A DNA stretch of 64,000 nucleotides, from the NCBI GenBank assembly GCA_019634925.1, contig JAHCAL010000006.1:1-64000 (forward strand), written 5' to 3'. The DNA is from Pseudomonadales bacterium (GTDB lineage: Bacteria > Pseudomonadota > Gammaproteobacteria > Pseudomonadales > Azotimanducaceae). The translations under genes and the position numbers were made by a program. The notes under the pieces are model-generated. The model was not told the DNA's origin. It did not search any database and was given only the letters and a program-made list of their open reading frames with translations. This document shows, in pieces, positions 29,683-38,695 of the stretch; the stretch's first letter is position 1; every line of letters starts with the position of its first letter.

Positions 29683-29949
29683 ATGTCCGAGCGGTACACG
29701 CTCTATCAATACGACAGCTGTCCATACTGCGCCCGCGTGCGGCGCTTTCTCGCCGAGGCAGGGCTCGATCTGCCGATGAAGGATACCCTGCGCGATCCCG
29801 AGGCGCGGCGTGAGCTGATCGCAGGTGGCGGCAGCCCCCAAGTGCCGTGCCTGCGCATCGAGCGCGACGGGCGGGTGCAGTGGCTCTACGAGTCGCTCGA
29901 CATCATCGACTACCTGCGCGGGCGTGCTGCAGCATCAGCGCAGTCCTGA
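29683..29949 (+). CDS. Glutaredoxin/GST-N-like thioredoxin-fold protein
   Basis: 88 residues with a CPYC redox centre at about 13-16, the cis-proline in SPQVPCLRI at about 51-59 and the GST-type ESLDIIDYLRGR at the end. It resembles stand-alone glutaredoxin proteins that use glutathione to reduce disulfides. No signal peptide. It sits opposite the dsbA-like gene, but it works in the cytoplasm, so the two are not direct partners. Confidence 0.88.
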   Translation: MSERYTLYQYDSCPYCARVRRFLAEAGLDLPMKDTLRDPEARRELIAGGGSPQVPCLRIERDGRVQWLYESLDIIDYLRGRAAASAQS

Positions 29950-29983
29950 CGGCATCGTCCGCAACCGGGTGTGGGGTCAACTG

Positions 29984-30010
29984 TTGTCGGTAGGGCGGAT
30001 TTGCTATGGT
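29984..30010 (+). promoter_or_regulatory. Possible promoter of the LLM oxidoreductase gene
   Basis: TGCTATGGT (30002-30010) resembles an extended -10, and TTGTCG at 29984 a weak -35, with a short 15-bp spacer. It lies 45 bp before ATG 30055. Confidence 0.3.
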
Positions 30011-30054
30011 CAGCCGCCAGCGGTTTCCACAGTAACCTCGGAGAGGACAACACC

Positions 30055-31095
30055 ATGAAGCTTGGACTGATTTCCGGCTATTCCGGCCGCAAGATGAGCA
30101 TTCCCATCGATGCCATCCGGCATGCCGAGAACCTCGGCTACGACTCCATCTGGACCGCCGAGGCATACGGTTCGGACGCCGTGACGCCGGCCGCCTGGAT
30201 CCTCGCGCAGACCACCAGGATCAAGGCCGGGACCGCCATCATGCAGATGCCGGCGCGCACGCCCGCCATGGCGGCGATGACGGCCATGAGTCTGGCCGAG
30301 CTTTCCGGTGGCCGGTTCATCTGCGGTGTCGGTGCATCCGGGCCGCAGGTCGTGGAAGGCTGGCATGGCGTTCCCTACGGCAAGCCGGTCACCCGCCTTC
30401 GGGAATACATCTCGATCATGAAGCAGATCATCGCCCGGCAGGGCCCGGTGACGTTCGACGGTGAGATGTACCATCTGCCGTATACGGGCGCGGGTGCTAC
30501 GGGTCTCGGCAAGCCGCTGAAGAGCATTCTGCACTGCGAGGAGGACATCCCGATCTACGCCGCAACGATCACGCCGGCGGGTGTGGCTGCCGCGGCCGAG
30601 GTCGCCGATGGGTTCTTCCCGGTATGGATGGATCCGGAGCAGTACCACGTATTCGACGAGCCGATCCGCAAGGGTTTCGCCAAGGCCGGCGGCGGCAAGG
30701 ACCTGACCCGGTTCGACATCGCGCCGTTCGTCACCTGCATCATGGGTGATGACGTCGAGAAGTGCATGATGCCGATCCGCGGCAACATGGCGCTGTATAT
30801 CGGCGGCATGGGCGCGCGTGACAAGAACTTCTACAACGACTACGCCAAGCGTCTCGGTTTCGAGGAAGCGGCGGTGAAGATCCAGGACCTGTTCCTGGCG
30901 GGCCGCAAGGACGAGGCGATGGCGGCGGTGCCGGCGGAGCTGATCGACGCCTGCCACCTGGTCGGCCCGGCGGCGCGGATCAAGGACCGTCTGCAGCGCT
31001 GGAAGGAAGCGGGCAGGAAGGGGCACGTCTCCAGCATGCTGATCGGCTCGCAGCAGCCGGAAGTGCTGCAGCTGCTCGCCGAGAACGTCCTCTAG
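30055..31095 (+). CDS. LLM-class (luciferase-like) oxidoreductase 1
   Basis: 346 residues from ATG 30055 (GAGAGG upstream). TIM-barrel LLM family: MKLGLISGYSG start, GYDSIWTAEAYGSDA, then GTAIMQMPARTPAM and the ELSGGRFICGVGASGP signature at about 83-99. This subtype is usually annotated as F420-dependent; FMN-linked members also exist and the cofactor cannot be decided here. No F420 synthesis gene is in the window. First of five LLM genes in 10 kb. Confidence 0.88.
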   Translation: MKLGLISGYSGRKMSIPIDAIRHAENLGYDSIWTAEAYGSDAVTPAAWILAQTTRIKAGTAIMQMPARTPAMAAMTAMSLAELSGGRFICGVGASGPQVVEGWHGVPYGKPVTRLREYISIMKQIIARQGPVTFDGEMYHLPYTGAGATGLGKPLKSILHCEEDIPIYAATITPAGVAAAAEVADGFFPVWMDPEQYHVFDEPIRKGFAKAGGGKDLTRFDIAPFVTCIMGDDVEKCMMPIRGNMALYIGGMGARDKNFYNDYAKRLGFEEAAVKIQDLFLAGRKDEAMAAVPAELIDACHLVGPAARIKDRLQRWKEAGRKGHVSSMLIGSQQPEVLQLLAENVL

Positions 31096-31108
31096 CCACG
31101 ACGACAGT

Positions 31109-31200
31109 TGGGGTCGGAGTAACGGTTGGGGTCGGAGTAAAAACCTCGCGGCTCGGGCCGCGAGGTTTTTACTCCGACCCCAACCGTTACTCCGACCCCA
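31109..31200. repeat. REP-like perfect palindrome, 44-bp arms
   Basis: Bases 31109-31152 are the exact reverse complement of 31157-31200, with a 4-nt loop. Each arm holds the core GGGGTCGGAGTAA twice, so the element is a nested inverted and direct repeat. From general knowledge, similar GGGGTCxGAGTAA palindromes occur scattered in gammaproteobacterial genomes near IS200-like (REP-associated) transposases; none is present here. It fills the gap between two convergent genes, can form a terminator-like hairpin, and provides the last codons and stop of the kinase gene on the minus strand. Confidence 0.92.
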
Positions 31201-32230
31201 CCATCCGCCAGGCCCGCTCGGAGCGCAGGCGCGCAGCACCCTCGTACTGCAGCGCGCTCGCCGAACTCGCGTTGCCGTCGAGGCCGCGCTTGTACACGCC
31301 CTGGATGATCGCTGCCGAGCGGAACATGTTGTAGACCAGGTAGAACTTCCAGTTCGCGATTTCGCCGATGCCGGCGTGCCGGCAGTACTCGGCAACCAGC
31401 TCCGCTTCGGTCGGGATGCCGAGGGCGCCCAAGTCCGCCCCGGCGAGCCCCGCGTCGTTGTACGACTCGCCGTGGTAGTCCTGGCACAGGTAGCCGAGAT
31501 CCGCGAGCCCGTCGCCGAGCGTCGAGAGTTCCCAGTCGAGCACCGCGACGATGCGCGGTTCGGTCGGGTGGATCAGCGTGTTGCCGAGGCGATAGTCGCC
31601 GTGCACGATCACGCTGCGCTCCTGTGCCGGGATATTCTCCGGCAACCAGGCCATGAGCCGGTCCATGGCATCGATCTGCTCGGTCTTCGAGGCCTGGTAC
31701 TGCTTCGACCACCGGCCGATCTGGCGTTCGTAATAGTTGCCCGGGCGACCGAAGTCACCGAGGCCGACCGCCGCGGGGTCCACGCGGTGGAGTTCGGCCA
31801 GCACCCGCGCGAGGTCCAGGTAGATCGCGCGCCGCTCCGGCGGCGTCAGGCTCGGCAGCCGGGTCTCGGTGAACACCCGCCCGTCGACCCATTCCATGAC
31901 GTAGAAGCGCGTGCCGATCACGGCCGGGTCTTCGCACAGGGCCACCATGCGTGGCACCGGGACCCCGGCGTCGGTGAGGGCTTTCATCACCCGGTATTCG
32001 CGGTCGACCTGGTGCGCAGACGGCAGCAGTTCGCCGGGGGGCTGCTTACGCAGCACGTAGCGCCGGCCTCCGGCCGTCAGGCGAAACGTCGGGTTCGACT
32101 GGCCGCCTTCGAACTGCTCGAGCGTGATGCCGTCGGCGCAGGCGGGCACGGTCGCTGCCAGGTAGTCGGCGAGTGCGCGCTCGTCGAAGCGGTGCGCCTC
32201 GCGAACGGGTGTCAGGACGGCGTTGCTCAT
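31187..32230 (-). CDS. Phosphotransferase (APH/ACAD10-11 kinase type)
   Basis: 347 residues. The aminoglycoside phosphotransferase fold is clear: YVLRKQPPGELLPSAHQVDR carries the ATP lysine, VIVHGDYRLGNTLI the catalytic aspartate, and VAVLDWELSTLGDGLADLGY the metal-binding DxE region. Such kinases resemble the N-terminal domain of ACAD10/11, which phosphorylates 4-hydroxyacyl-CoAs so that they can enter beta-oxidation; an acyl-CoA dehydrogenase gene occurs 12 kb away. The final residues VGSE and the stop codon come from the palindromic repeat, so the original C-terminus may have been altered by its insertion. Confidence 0.88.
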   Translation of the reverse strand: MSNAVLTPVREAHRFDERALADYLAATVPACADGITLEQFEGGQSNPTFRLTAGGRRYVLRKQPPGELLPSAHQVDREYRVMKALTDAGVPVPRMVALCEDPAVIGTRFYVMEWVDGRVFTETRLPSLTPPERRAIYLDLARVLAELHRVDPAAVGLGDFGRPGNYYERQIGRWSKQYQASKTEQIDAMDRLMAWLPENIPAQERSVIVHGDYRLGNTLIHPTEPRIVAVLDWELSTLGDGLADLGYLCQDYHGESYNDAGLAGADLGALGIPTEAELVAEYCRHAGIGEIANWKFYLVYNMFRSAAIIQGVYKRGLDGNASSASALQYEGAARLRSERAWRMVGSE

Positions 32231-32380
32231 GAGTTCCTCCCCGGCTGCTCGATCGATCGGGCGGGCCGCAAGGATACGGCTTGATCAACGGACGCGCAAA
32301 ATGCGACGCTTCGGTTCTTCCACGCATCCCGCGTGTTCAGCATCCGTCCATCACCAGCATCACAGAGGGGAGGCCAGCAC

Positions 32381-33382
32381 ATGGCATTGGCAAAGCGCAT
32401 GGCAGTCACGCTGCCCGGCGGACCGAAACTCGAGCAGACCATCCAGCGGATCCGCTGGGCCGAGGACAACGGTTATCCGGATGGCTGGTTCAGCGACGCC
32501 GGCGCACCTGACACGCTGACCCAGATCGCCGCGATCGCCCACCACACGCGCACGATCCGCATCGGCGTGGCGGTGACGCCCGTTTACACCCGCACCCCGG
32601 CCGTGCTCGCCGCGACGGCCAACGTCATTGCGCAGGTGCTGCCGGGGCGTTTCATCATGGGGCTCGGGTCCTCGAGCCAGACCATCATGGGCCAGTGGAA
32701 CGGCATTCCGCTCGACAAGCCGCTCACACGGGTCAGGGAAACCGCCGTCATGGTGCGTTCCATGCTGAAAGGCGAGAAGTCCGACTTCGATCTCGAGACC
32801 CTGTACAGCAAGGGCTACCGGCAGCCGCCGAGCGAGAACCCGCCGCCGATCTACCTGGCCGCCCTGCGGCCGAACATGATCGAGATGGCGGCCGAGGTCG
32901 GTGACGGCGTGATCTTCAACCTGTGGCCGAAAGGTGCCTTGCCGAAGATGATGGAGCACGTCCGCATCGGCGCCGCGCGGGCCGGCAAGAATTGGCAGGA
33001 CGTCGAGATCGTCAACCGGGCCATGGTGCTGGTGACCGACGACAAGCCTGCTGCCCGCAACCTGTTTCGCGCGGCATTCGGGCCGTACTACGCCACGCCG
33101 GTCTACAACGCCTTCCTCGCCTGGGCCGGCTACGAGGAAGCCGCTCAGCTGATCCGCGAAGGCTGGGCCGCGAAGGATCGCGAGAAGACCAGCGGCGCGA
33201 TGACCGACGCGATGATCGACGAGATCGCCATCATCGGCGACGAGGACGAGTGCCGCGCGCGCATCCAGGCGGATGCCGATGGCGGGGTGCACACCCACAT
33301 CGTCGCACCGATGGCGGCGACGGCGGCCGACGTGCAGCGCACGTTCGAGGCGTTCGCGGGGCATCGTTTTACGCTGCGCTGA
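32381..33382 (+). CDS. LLM-class oxidoreductase 2
   Basis: 333 residues from ATG 32381 behind GAGGGGAGG. The barrel shows RIRWAEDNGYPDGWFSDAG, RIGVAVTPVYTRTPAV and the LPGRFIMGLGSSSQT signature. The core motif differs from genes 3-4, so it is a distinct subfamily rather than a recent copy. Related enzymes include methylene-tetrahydromethanopterin-reductase-like and F420-linked proteins. It is followed 18 bp later by the enoyl-CoA hydratase, suggesting one operon. Confidence 0.88.
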   Translation: MALAKRMAVTLPGGPKLEQTIQRIRWAEDNGYPDGWFSDAGAPDTLTQIAAIAHHTRTIRIGVAVTPVYTRTPAVLAATANVIAQVLPGRFIMGLGSSSQTIMGQWNGIPLDKPLTRVRETAVMVRSMLKGEKSDFDLETLYSKGYRQPPSENPPPIYLAALRPNMIEMAAEVGDGVIFNLWPKGALPKMMEHVRIGAARAGKNWQDVEIVNRAMVLVTDDKPAARNLFRAAFGPYYATPVYNAFLAWAGYEEAAQLIREGWAAKDREKTSGAMTDAMIDEIAIIGDEDECRARIQADADGGVHTHIVAPMAATAADVQRTFEAFAGHRFTLR

Positions 33383-33400
33383 GCGCAAGTGGAGAGCGCC

Positions 33401-34231
33401 ATGGATTACCAGAAGATCATCGTCGACGAACCGCTGCCGCGGGTCAGGCGGATCACGCTCAACCGTCCCGACAAGCGCAATCCGCTCTCGAACGAGCTGC
33501 GCACCGAGCTGTTCCACGCCCTCGAGGCGGCCGACCAGGATCCCGCCATCCGCGTCATGATCATCCGCGGCGCCGGGTCCTGCTTCTCGGCCGGCTACGA
33601 CCTGGCCTCGGACGTTGCGCAGGACCAGCCGTTCTATACCCCGGGCGGGCTCGGTAACTGGCCGCGGCACGTGGTGGAGGGCTTCTTCCACATCTGGGAC
33701 CTCGCCAAGCCGGTGATCGCCCAGGTACACGGCTACTGCCTGGCCGGCGGTACGGAACTCGCGACCGCATGCGACCTGGTCTACGTGGCGGAGGACGCGA
33801 AGATCGGCTACCCGGTGGTGCGGACCATCAGTCCGCCGGACAACCAGTTCTATCCCTGGATCGTCGGCCTGCGGCGCGCAATGGAGCTGATGCTGACCGG
33901 AGATCACATGTCCGGGCGCGAGGCGGTCGAGAGCGGCTTCGCCAATCGCGCGTTCCCGGAAGCGGAACTCGAGGATCAGGTGCTGCGCATCGCGGAAAAG
34001 GTGGCGCGCACGCCGGTGGACCTGCAGCAGATCAACAAGCGCGCGGTGCACCGGCAGATGGACGCGATGGGCATTCGTGCGGCGCTGCGGGCCGGGACCG
34101 AGATGCAGACGCTGGCCACGTTCACCCGCACCGCGCAGGAGCATTTTGCGGAGTTGCGCAGGAACCTGACCGAGGCGCTCAGCAAGCGCGACGCCGAGTA
34201 CGGCGACTACCGCACGCGCGACAAGCAGTAG
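33401..34231 (+). CDS. Enoyl-CoA hydratase/isomerase family protein
   Basis: 276 residues from ATG 33401 (GGAGAG Shine-Dalgarno; an ATG at 33389 is less well placed). Crotonase fold: RRITLNRPDKRNPLS, oxyanion loop MIIRGAGSCFSAGYDLASD and the second oxyanion strand QVHGYCLAGGTELATACDLVY. The two usual hydratase glutamates are not obvious at their places, so it may be an isomerase, hydrolase or lyase of the family. Neighbours place it in CoA-ester catabolism. Confidence 0.9.
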   Translation: MDYQKIIVDEPLPRVRRITLNRPDKRNPLSNELRTELFHALEAADQDPAIRVMIIRGAGSCFSAGYDLASDVAQDQPFYTPGGLGNWPRHVVEGFFHIWDLAKPVIAQVHGYCLAGGTELATACDLVYVAEDAKIGYPVVRTISPPDNQFYPWIVGLRRAMELMLTGDHMSGREAVESGFANRAFPEAELEDQVLRIAEKVARTPVDLQQINKRAVHRQMDAMGIRAALRAGTEMQTLATFTRTAQEHFAELRRNLTEALSKRDAEYGDYRTRDKQ

Positions 34232-34241
34232 CGCGACGGGC

Positions 34242-34877
34242 GTGACCATCCTGTACCTGCTCCGCCACGGGGAGACCGTCTGGAACGTCGAGCAGCGCAT
34301 GCAGGGCCGCGCCGACTCGCCGCTGACCGACCGGGGCCGCGCCCAGGCGGCCCGGCATGCGGACGTACTGGCTCGCCTCGGCGGGGTCGCGCGCCTGCTG
34401 GTCTCCCCGTCCGGCCGGACCCGGGCGACCGCGGCGATCCTCCGCGAACGGCTGGCGGTTCCGGAGACCTTCCACCCGGAACTCATGGAGCGCGATTCCG
34501 GCGCCTGGGAGGGGCTCGATCTCGACGAGATCCGTGCCCGGCACCCGGAGGAATGGCACGGCCGCGAGGTCGACCCCTACTTCCATCGACCGCCGGGCGG
34601 CGAGAATCACGCGGACCTGGAAGTGCGCGTCGGCGCACTGCTCGATGCGCTCCGCGAGGAGCTCGGTCGGCCCGGTTCGGACCCGGTGGGCATCGTCACA
34701 CACGGCGTCATGTCGCGGGTGATCCTGAAGTGCCTGCTCGATCTGTCGCCCGCGGAAGCCATGCGTGTGCGGCATCCCAATGCGCTCTTCTACCGGATCG
34801 AGTTTCCCGATCCGGCAAGCCGGCACGGCTACTTTCTGGATGGTGCCGGCCCGGTCGCCGGATTGCTTCGCCACTAG
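34242..34877 (+). CDS. Histidine phosphatase family protein
   Basis: 211 residues from GTG 34242, ten bases after the hydratase stop. The phosphohistidine motif LYLLRHGETVWN opens the protein, LVSPSGRTRATA supplies the second arginine and GIVTHGVMSRVIL the second histidine. Members dephosphorylate small metabolites or phosphoproteins (for example alpha-ribazole or phosphoglycerate types); the substrate is not clear. The tight spacing suggests co-transcription with the LLM and hydratase genes. Confidence 0.88.
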   Translation: MTILYLLRHGETVWNVEQRMQGRADSPLTDRGRAQAARHADVLARLGGVARLLVSPSGRTRATAAILRERLAVPETFHPELMERDSGAWEGLDLDEIRARHPEEWHGREVDPYFHRPPGGENHADLEVRVGALLDALREELGRPGSDPVGIVTHGVMSRVILKCLLDLSPAEAMRVRHPNALFYRIEFPDPASRHGYFLDGAGPVAGLLRH

Positions 34878-34948
34878 GGCGATGAAACAATCCGGGTCCG
34901 ACTTTTTCCCCAAGCAATGAATCGCCCAGTACGAGAGAGGAGAGCGAC

Positions 34949-35956
34949 ATGAAAGTGGATGGTGGCGTAGGCTGGGAACTGGACAAGGTGGGCGCGCAGG
35001 CCCGCGAGCTCGAGGAGATGGGCTACTCGGGGATCATGACTGCGGAAACCGCGCACGATCCGTTCTTCCCGCTCCTGGTCGCGGCGCAGAATACCTCGCG
35101 GATCGAGCTCGTGACCTCGATCGCGGTGGCCTTCGCGCGTACCCCGATGGTGCTCGCCAACATCGGCCACGACCTCAATGCCGCTTCGAAGGGCCGGTTC
35201 ATCCTCGGGCTCGGCTCGCAGATCAAGCCGCACATCACCAAACGCTTCAGCATGCCCTGGTCGAATCCCGCGCCGCGCATGCGCGAGTTCATCCTGGCGA
35301 TGCGGGCGATCTGGGCGAACTGGCACGAAGGTCTGCCGCTCGAGTTCACCGGCAAGTACTACACCCATACTCTCATGACACCGTTCTTCACGCCGACGGA
35401 CAACCAGTACGGTGCGCCGCGGGTATTCCTGGCGGCAGTTGGCGCGCTGATGACCGAAGTGGCGGGGGAGGTGGCCGACGGGGTGATCATTCATGCGTTC
35501 ACCACCGAGAAATACCTGCGCGAGACGACGCTGCCAGCGCTCGAGCGCGGCTTCGCCAAGGCGGGCAAGAGTCGCCGGGACTTCGAGATCAGCTACCCGG
35601 TGTTCGTGGTCACCGGCGCGAATGAGAAGGAGCTTGCCGATGCCAAGGTGGCAACGCGCAAGCAGATCGCTTTCTATGGTTCGACGCCGGCCTACCGTCC
35701 GGTGCTCGAGAGCATCGGGGCCGGCGAACTGCAGGACGAGTTGAACCGCATGTCGAAGCAGGGTCGCTGGGACGAGATGGGCGGGCTCATTACCGACGAC
35801 ATCCTGACCGCGTTCGCCGTGGTCGGTGAGCCACAGACCATCGCCGGGCAGATCCGCGTGCGCTACGGTGACATCGTCGACCGGACCTCGGCGGCCTACG
35901 CCAATATCCCGAAGGCCGATCGCGCGCGGATCATTGCCGAACTCACGGCGGCCTGA
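34949..35956 (+). CDS. LLM-class oxidoreductase 3 (tandem pair, first copy)
   Basis: 335 residues from ATG 34949 (GAGGAGAG upstream). Signature segments: SIAVAFARTPMVLANIGHDL, GRFILGLGSQIKPHITKRF and LAAVGALMTEVAGEVADG. This is the subtype often called a TIGR03617 F420-dependent oxidoreductase. It aligns without gaps over its full length with the next gene, so the two arose by tandem duplication and have since diverged. Confidence 0.9.
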   Translation: MKVDGGVGWELDKVGAQARELEEMGYSGIMTAETAHDPFFPLLVAAQNTSRIELVTSIAVAFARTPMVLANIGHDLNAASKGRFILGLGSQIKPHITKRFSMPWSNPAPRMREFILAMRAIWANWHEGLPLEFTGKYYTHTLMTPFFTPTDNQYGAPRVFLAAVGALMTEVAGEVADGVIIHAFTTEKYLRETTLPALERGFAKAGKSRRDFEISYPVFVVTGANEKELADAKVATRKQIAFYGSTPAYRPVLESIGAGELQDELNRMSKQGRWDEMGGLITDDILTAFAVVGEPQTIAGQIRVRYGDIVDRTSAAYANIPKADRARIIAELTAA

Positions 35957-36007
35957 GCTTCGACCCGTTACCCGCCGCGGCGCTGGCCGCGGTTGCGGAG
36001 GAACAGC

Positions 36008-37015
36008 ATGAAAGTAGATGCCGGTATCGGCCATCAGCTCGACCGTATCCCGGAGGCCGTGCGCGCGGCCGAGGCGGCGGGCTACGACGGTGTACGCACC
36101 GCGGAAATGAACCACGATCCGTTTTTCCCGCTGGTCCTGGCGGCGGAGCATTCGGAGCGACTCGAGATCGCGACTTCGATCGCCGTGGCGTTCGCGCGCA
36201 GCCCGATGATCCTGGCCAACATCGGCCACGACCTGAACGCGTACTCGAAAGGGCGCTTCACCCTCGGGCTCGGCTCGCAGATCAAGCCGCACATCACCAA
36301 ACGCTTCAGCATGCAGTGGGGCGCCCCGGCGCCGCAGATGCGTGAGCTGGTGCTGGCGATGCGGGCCATCTGGGCGAACTGGTACCAGGGTGAGCCGCTG
36401 CAGTTCGTCGGCAAGTATTACCACCACACGCTGATGACCCCGGCGTTCACGCCCGAGAACCGCGACTACGGCCCGCCGCGGGTGATCCTCGCGGCGGTCG
36501 GCTCGCTCATGACCGAGGTGGCGGGTGAAGTGGCCGACGGGATGATCATCCATCCGTTCAGCACGGTCCCTTATATAGAAGCGGTCACGTTGCCGGCAAT
36601 TGAAAAGGGACTTGCCAGATCCGGGCGCTCGCGCAAGGACTTCGAGATCTCCTATTCGAACTTCGTGGTGACCGGTCGCGACGAGCGCGAATTCGAGGCG
36701 AGCCGCCAGGCGGCCCGCGAGCGCATCGCGTTCTACGGCTCGACGCCAGCCTACAAGGGCGTGCTCGAGTCCATCGGCGCGGGGGAACTGCAGGGCGAGC
36801 TCAACACCATGTCCAAGCAGGGTCGCTGGAAGGAGATGGGCTCGCTCATCACGGACGACATCCTGGGTGCGTTCGCGGTCGTCGGCGAGCCGAAGGACGT
36901 TGCGCCCGAAATGCTGCGTCGCTACGGACACTTCACCGACCGCACTTCCGCGTCGTTCCCGGTATCCGACCCGGCGGAACGTGCCGCGATCATCCGTACG
37001 CTGAGGGCCGGCTGA
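36008..37015 (+). CDS. LLM-class oxidoreductase 4 (tandem pair, second copy)
   Basis: 335 residues from ATG 36008 with GGAGG upstream. It shares GLGSQIKPHITKRFSM, AMRAIWANW and STPAYKGVLESIGAGELQ with gene 3. Substitutions at MTAETAHDPF versus RTAEMNHDPF near the probable active site suggest a different substrate. Its TGA overlaps the ATG of the next gene (TGATG), so the PPOX protein is translationally coupled. Confidence 0.9.
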   Translation: MKVDAGIGHQLDRIPEAVRAAEAAGYDGVRTAEMNHDPFFPLVLAAEHSERLEIATSIAVAFARSPMILANIGHDLNAYSKGRFTLGLGSQIKPHITKRFSMQWGAPAPQMRELVLAMRAIWANWYQGEPLQFVGKYYHHTLMTPAFTPENRDYGPPRVILAAVGSLMTEVAGEVADGMIIHPFSTVPYIEAVTLPAIEKGLARSGRSRKDFEISYSNFVVTGRDEREFEASRQAARERIAFYGSTPAYKGVLESIGAGELQGELNTMSKQGRWKEMGSLITDDILGAFAVVGEPKDVAPEMLRRYGHFTDRTSASFPVSDPAERAAIIRTLRAG

Positions 37016-37488
37016 TGGCCCTGCCGCGTGAGCTGGCGCTCGATCCGGCCCGGCTGGAAGAAATCATGACCACCCAGTGGAACATGCGGGTGGCGACGGT
37101 CGGTCCGGGCACCCGGATCAACCTGACCCCCATGTGGTTCGGCTGGGGCGGCGGGCAGGTCTACTTCTATGGCCGTGGGCAGAAGGTCGTGAACCTGCGC
37201 CGCAACCCGGTGTGTACGATTCTGGTGGATCGCCACGAGAAGTTTCCGGAGTTGCAGGGGATCATGCTGCAGGGCCAGGCGCGGGTGCTCGAAACCGCCG
37301 AAGACGAAGCCGCCGATCCCCATCTGGCCGCCGTCCGTCTCCAGATGGGCCGGAAGTACAACGGTGGGCACGGCCAGGCCCCGGTTCCCGACCCGGGTCC
37401 GTTCGCCGCGTCGGCACGCGGGCGCAACCGGCGCTGGGTGGTACTGGCCCCGGACCACCAGGTCAGCTGGGATAACACCCGCCTCTGA
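37015..37488 (+). CDS. PPOX/FDOR-fold flavin or F420-binding protein
   Basis: 157 residues with a split-barrel PNPOx-like fold: RVATVGPGTRINLTPMWFGW, VYFYGRGQKVVNLRRNPVC and TILVDRHEKFPELQGIMLQG. Proteins of this group bind FMN or F420 and act as reductases or oxidases. Its start overlaps the stop of LLM gene 4, which supports a shared cofactor or pathway. Whether it uses F420 is not decided by the sequence. Confidence 0.85.
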   Translation: MALPRELALDPARLEEIMTTQWNMRVATVGPGTRINLTPMWFGWGGGQVYFYGRGQKVVNLRRNPVCTILVDRHEKFPELQGIMLQGQARVLETAEDEAADPHLAAVRLQMGRKYNGGHGQAPVPDPGPFAASARGRNRRWVVLAPDHQVSWDNTRL

Positions 37489-37942
37489 GCCTCCGCGGCG
37501 TCGCCCCGTTCTGCCGCCGGGCCGGGGCGCCCGCGGCACCAGTCGGCCATCCATCTCGCGTTGCCATTTCTGTTGTCTTCACGTCGCCTCGCTTGTTGTG
37601 ACCGGGCGCACATCATGCGCGTCGGCTTGACAAGCAGCGCAACGCTTCCGGTGCCGCTAAATTCCTCCAGGGCACCCGTCCGACCCTTTTTTATACTATT
37701 TGGATATATAAAAACTTGCTTTTTCGATCGATTCGGATTGGTTGTCTGCGCAATTACAAGCTCTGTGGCGTGAGTGTTCGCTTACATTGATCCGGAATGA
37801 TGCATCCTGAGGCCATCCGGCTCGTGCGAGATGGGCGGACAGGGTTATCTGAGTCCCGGGGCATCGGTAGAATCCCCGCGCAGGCGAACAACCAGCACGA
37901 AGCCGCAGCCCATCGCGGCCACGTGAGGAGAACGAAGGCATC
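37489..37942. other. 454-bp gene-free stretch with a low-GC core
   Basis: Bases of about 37655-37775 are much richer in A and T than anything around them (runs such as TTTTTTATACTATT and GGATATATAAAAAC), in an otherwise very GC-rich region. It probably holds the promoter of the lytic transglycosylase gene, or marks an old insertion. I cannot place -35/-10 boxes with confidence, and the short open frames here have no coding signature. Confidence 0.5.
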
Positions 37943-38545
37943 ATGCGAGCCCACTGGAACAGACTGCCGGCGATCCTCAAGATCCAGTTGCTCGGTGTGC
38001 TGGCCGTCTGCCTGGCACCGGCCATCGTAGTGAACGGGCGGGTCGACGATCGTGCCGAACGGATCGCGTTCGCGGTCCCCGCACCGCACGACCCGCGCGA
38101 ACCCTGGGATCGCGAGGTCGATGCGTTCGCCCTGAAGGTCAGCCAGGCATTCGGTGTGCAGCGCAGTACGGCCAGCCAGTTCGCCGGCTGGATACTCGAG
38201 GCGTCCGAGCGCCACGACATCGCACCCGATCTCCTCGCAAGCCTGGTGCATACCGAGAGCACCTTCAGAACCCATGCCCGGTCGCCGGTCGGGGCGGTGG
38301 GCCCGGCGCAGGTGCGTCCGCAATTCTGGAGCAGTTTCTGCGGTACGAGCAATCTGCTCGATCCCGCGGAGAACATCTATTGCGGGGCCCAGGTCCTTTC
38401 GTTCCTGCGCGATGAATGCGGGGGCGAACAATGTGCGCTGCAGGCCTACAACGTCGGCGACGTCAGGGGGCGGCACGGGGCAGCCCGGCGCTACGTGGCG
38501 AAGATCGACCGCGCACTCGACCGGTTGCGGCGCACCGAACTCTGA
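37943..38545 (+). CDS. Lytic transglycosylase-like (SLT domain) protein
   Basis: 200 residues. An N-terminal hydrophobic helix (LKIQLLGVLAVCLAPAIVV) is a signal or anchor. The SLT domain has the catalytic glutamate in LASLVHTESTFRTHARS, then SPVGAVGPAQVRPQFW and LQAYNVGDVRG, as in soluble lytic transglycosylases that cleave peptidoglycan to 1,6-anhydro-muropeptides. A pair of cysteines (FCGTS...YCGAQ) and CGGEQC may form disulfides in the periplasm. It is unrelated in function to its neighbours. Confidence 0.85.
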   Translation: MRAHWNRLPAILKIQLLGVLAVCLAPAIVVNGRVDDRAERIAFAVPAPHDPREPWDREVDAFALKVSQAFGVQRSTASQFAGWILEASERHDIAPDLLASLVHTESTFRTHARSPVGAVGPAQVRPQFWSSFCGTSNLLDPAENIYCGAQVLSFLRDECGGEQCALQAYNVGDVRGRHGAARRYVAKIDRALDRLRRTEL

Positions 38546-38695
38546 TCCCCCGGACGGGCTGAACCCAGCCCCTGCCGAACGCGGCACCGCCCAGGCCGGC
38601 CGATCGGCGCCGGCGGGGCTTCCGGGTTCCCCCGCACTGCGCCATCCTCCATCATGCGGGCGTCGTCAACGGCGGCTTTGCCCTGGGGAGGGATC

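Noticed and set aside
37561..37773. 70-codon open frame in the gene-free stretch
   Set aside because: It spans the AT-rich patch, has no ribosome site and no domain; composition is unlike the neighbouring genes.
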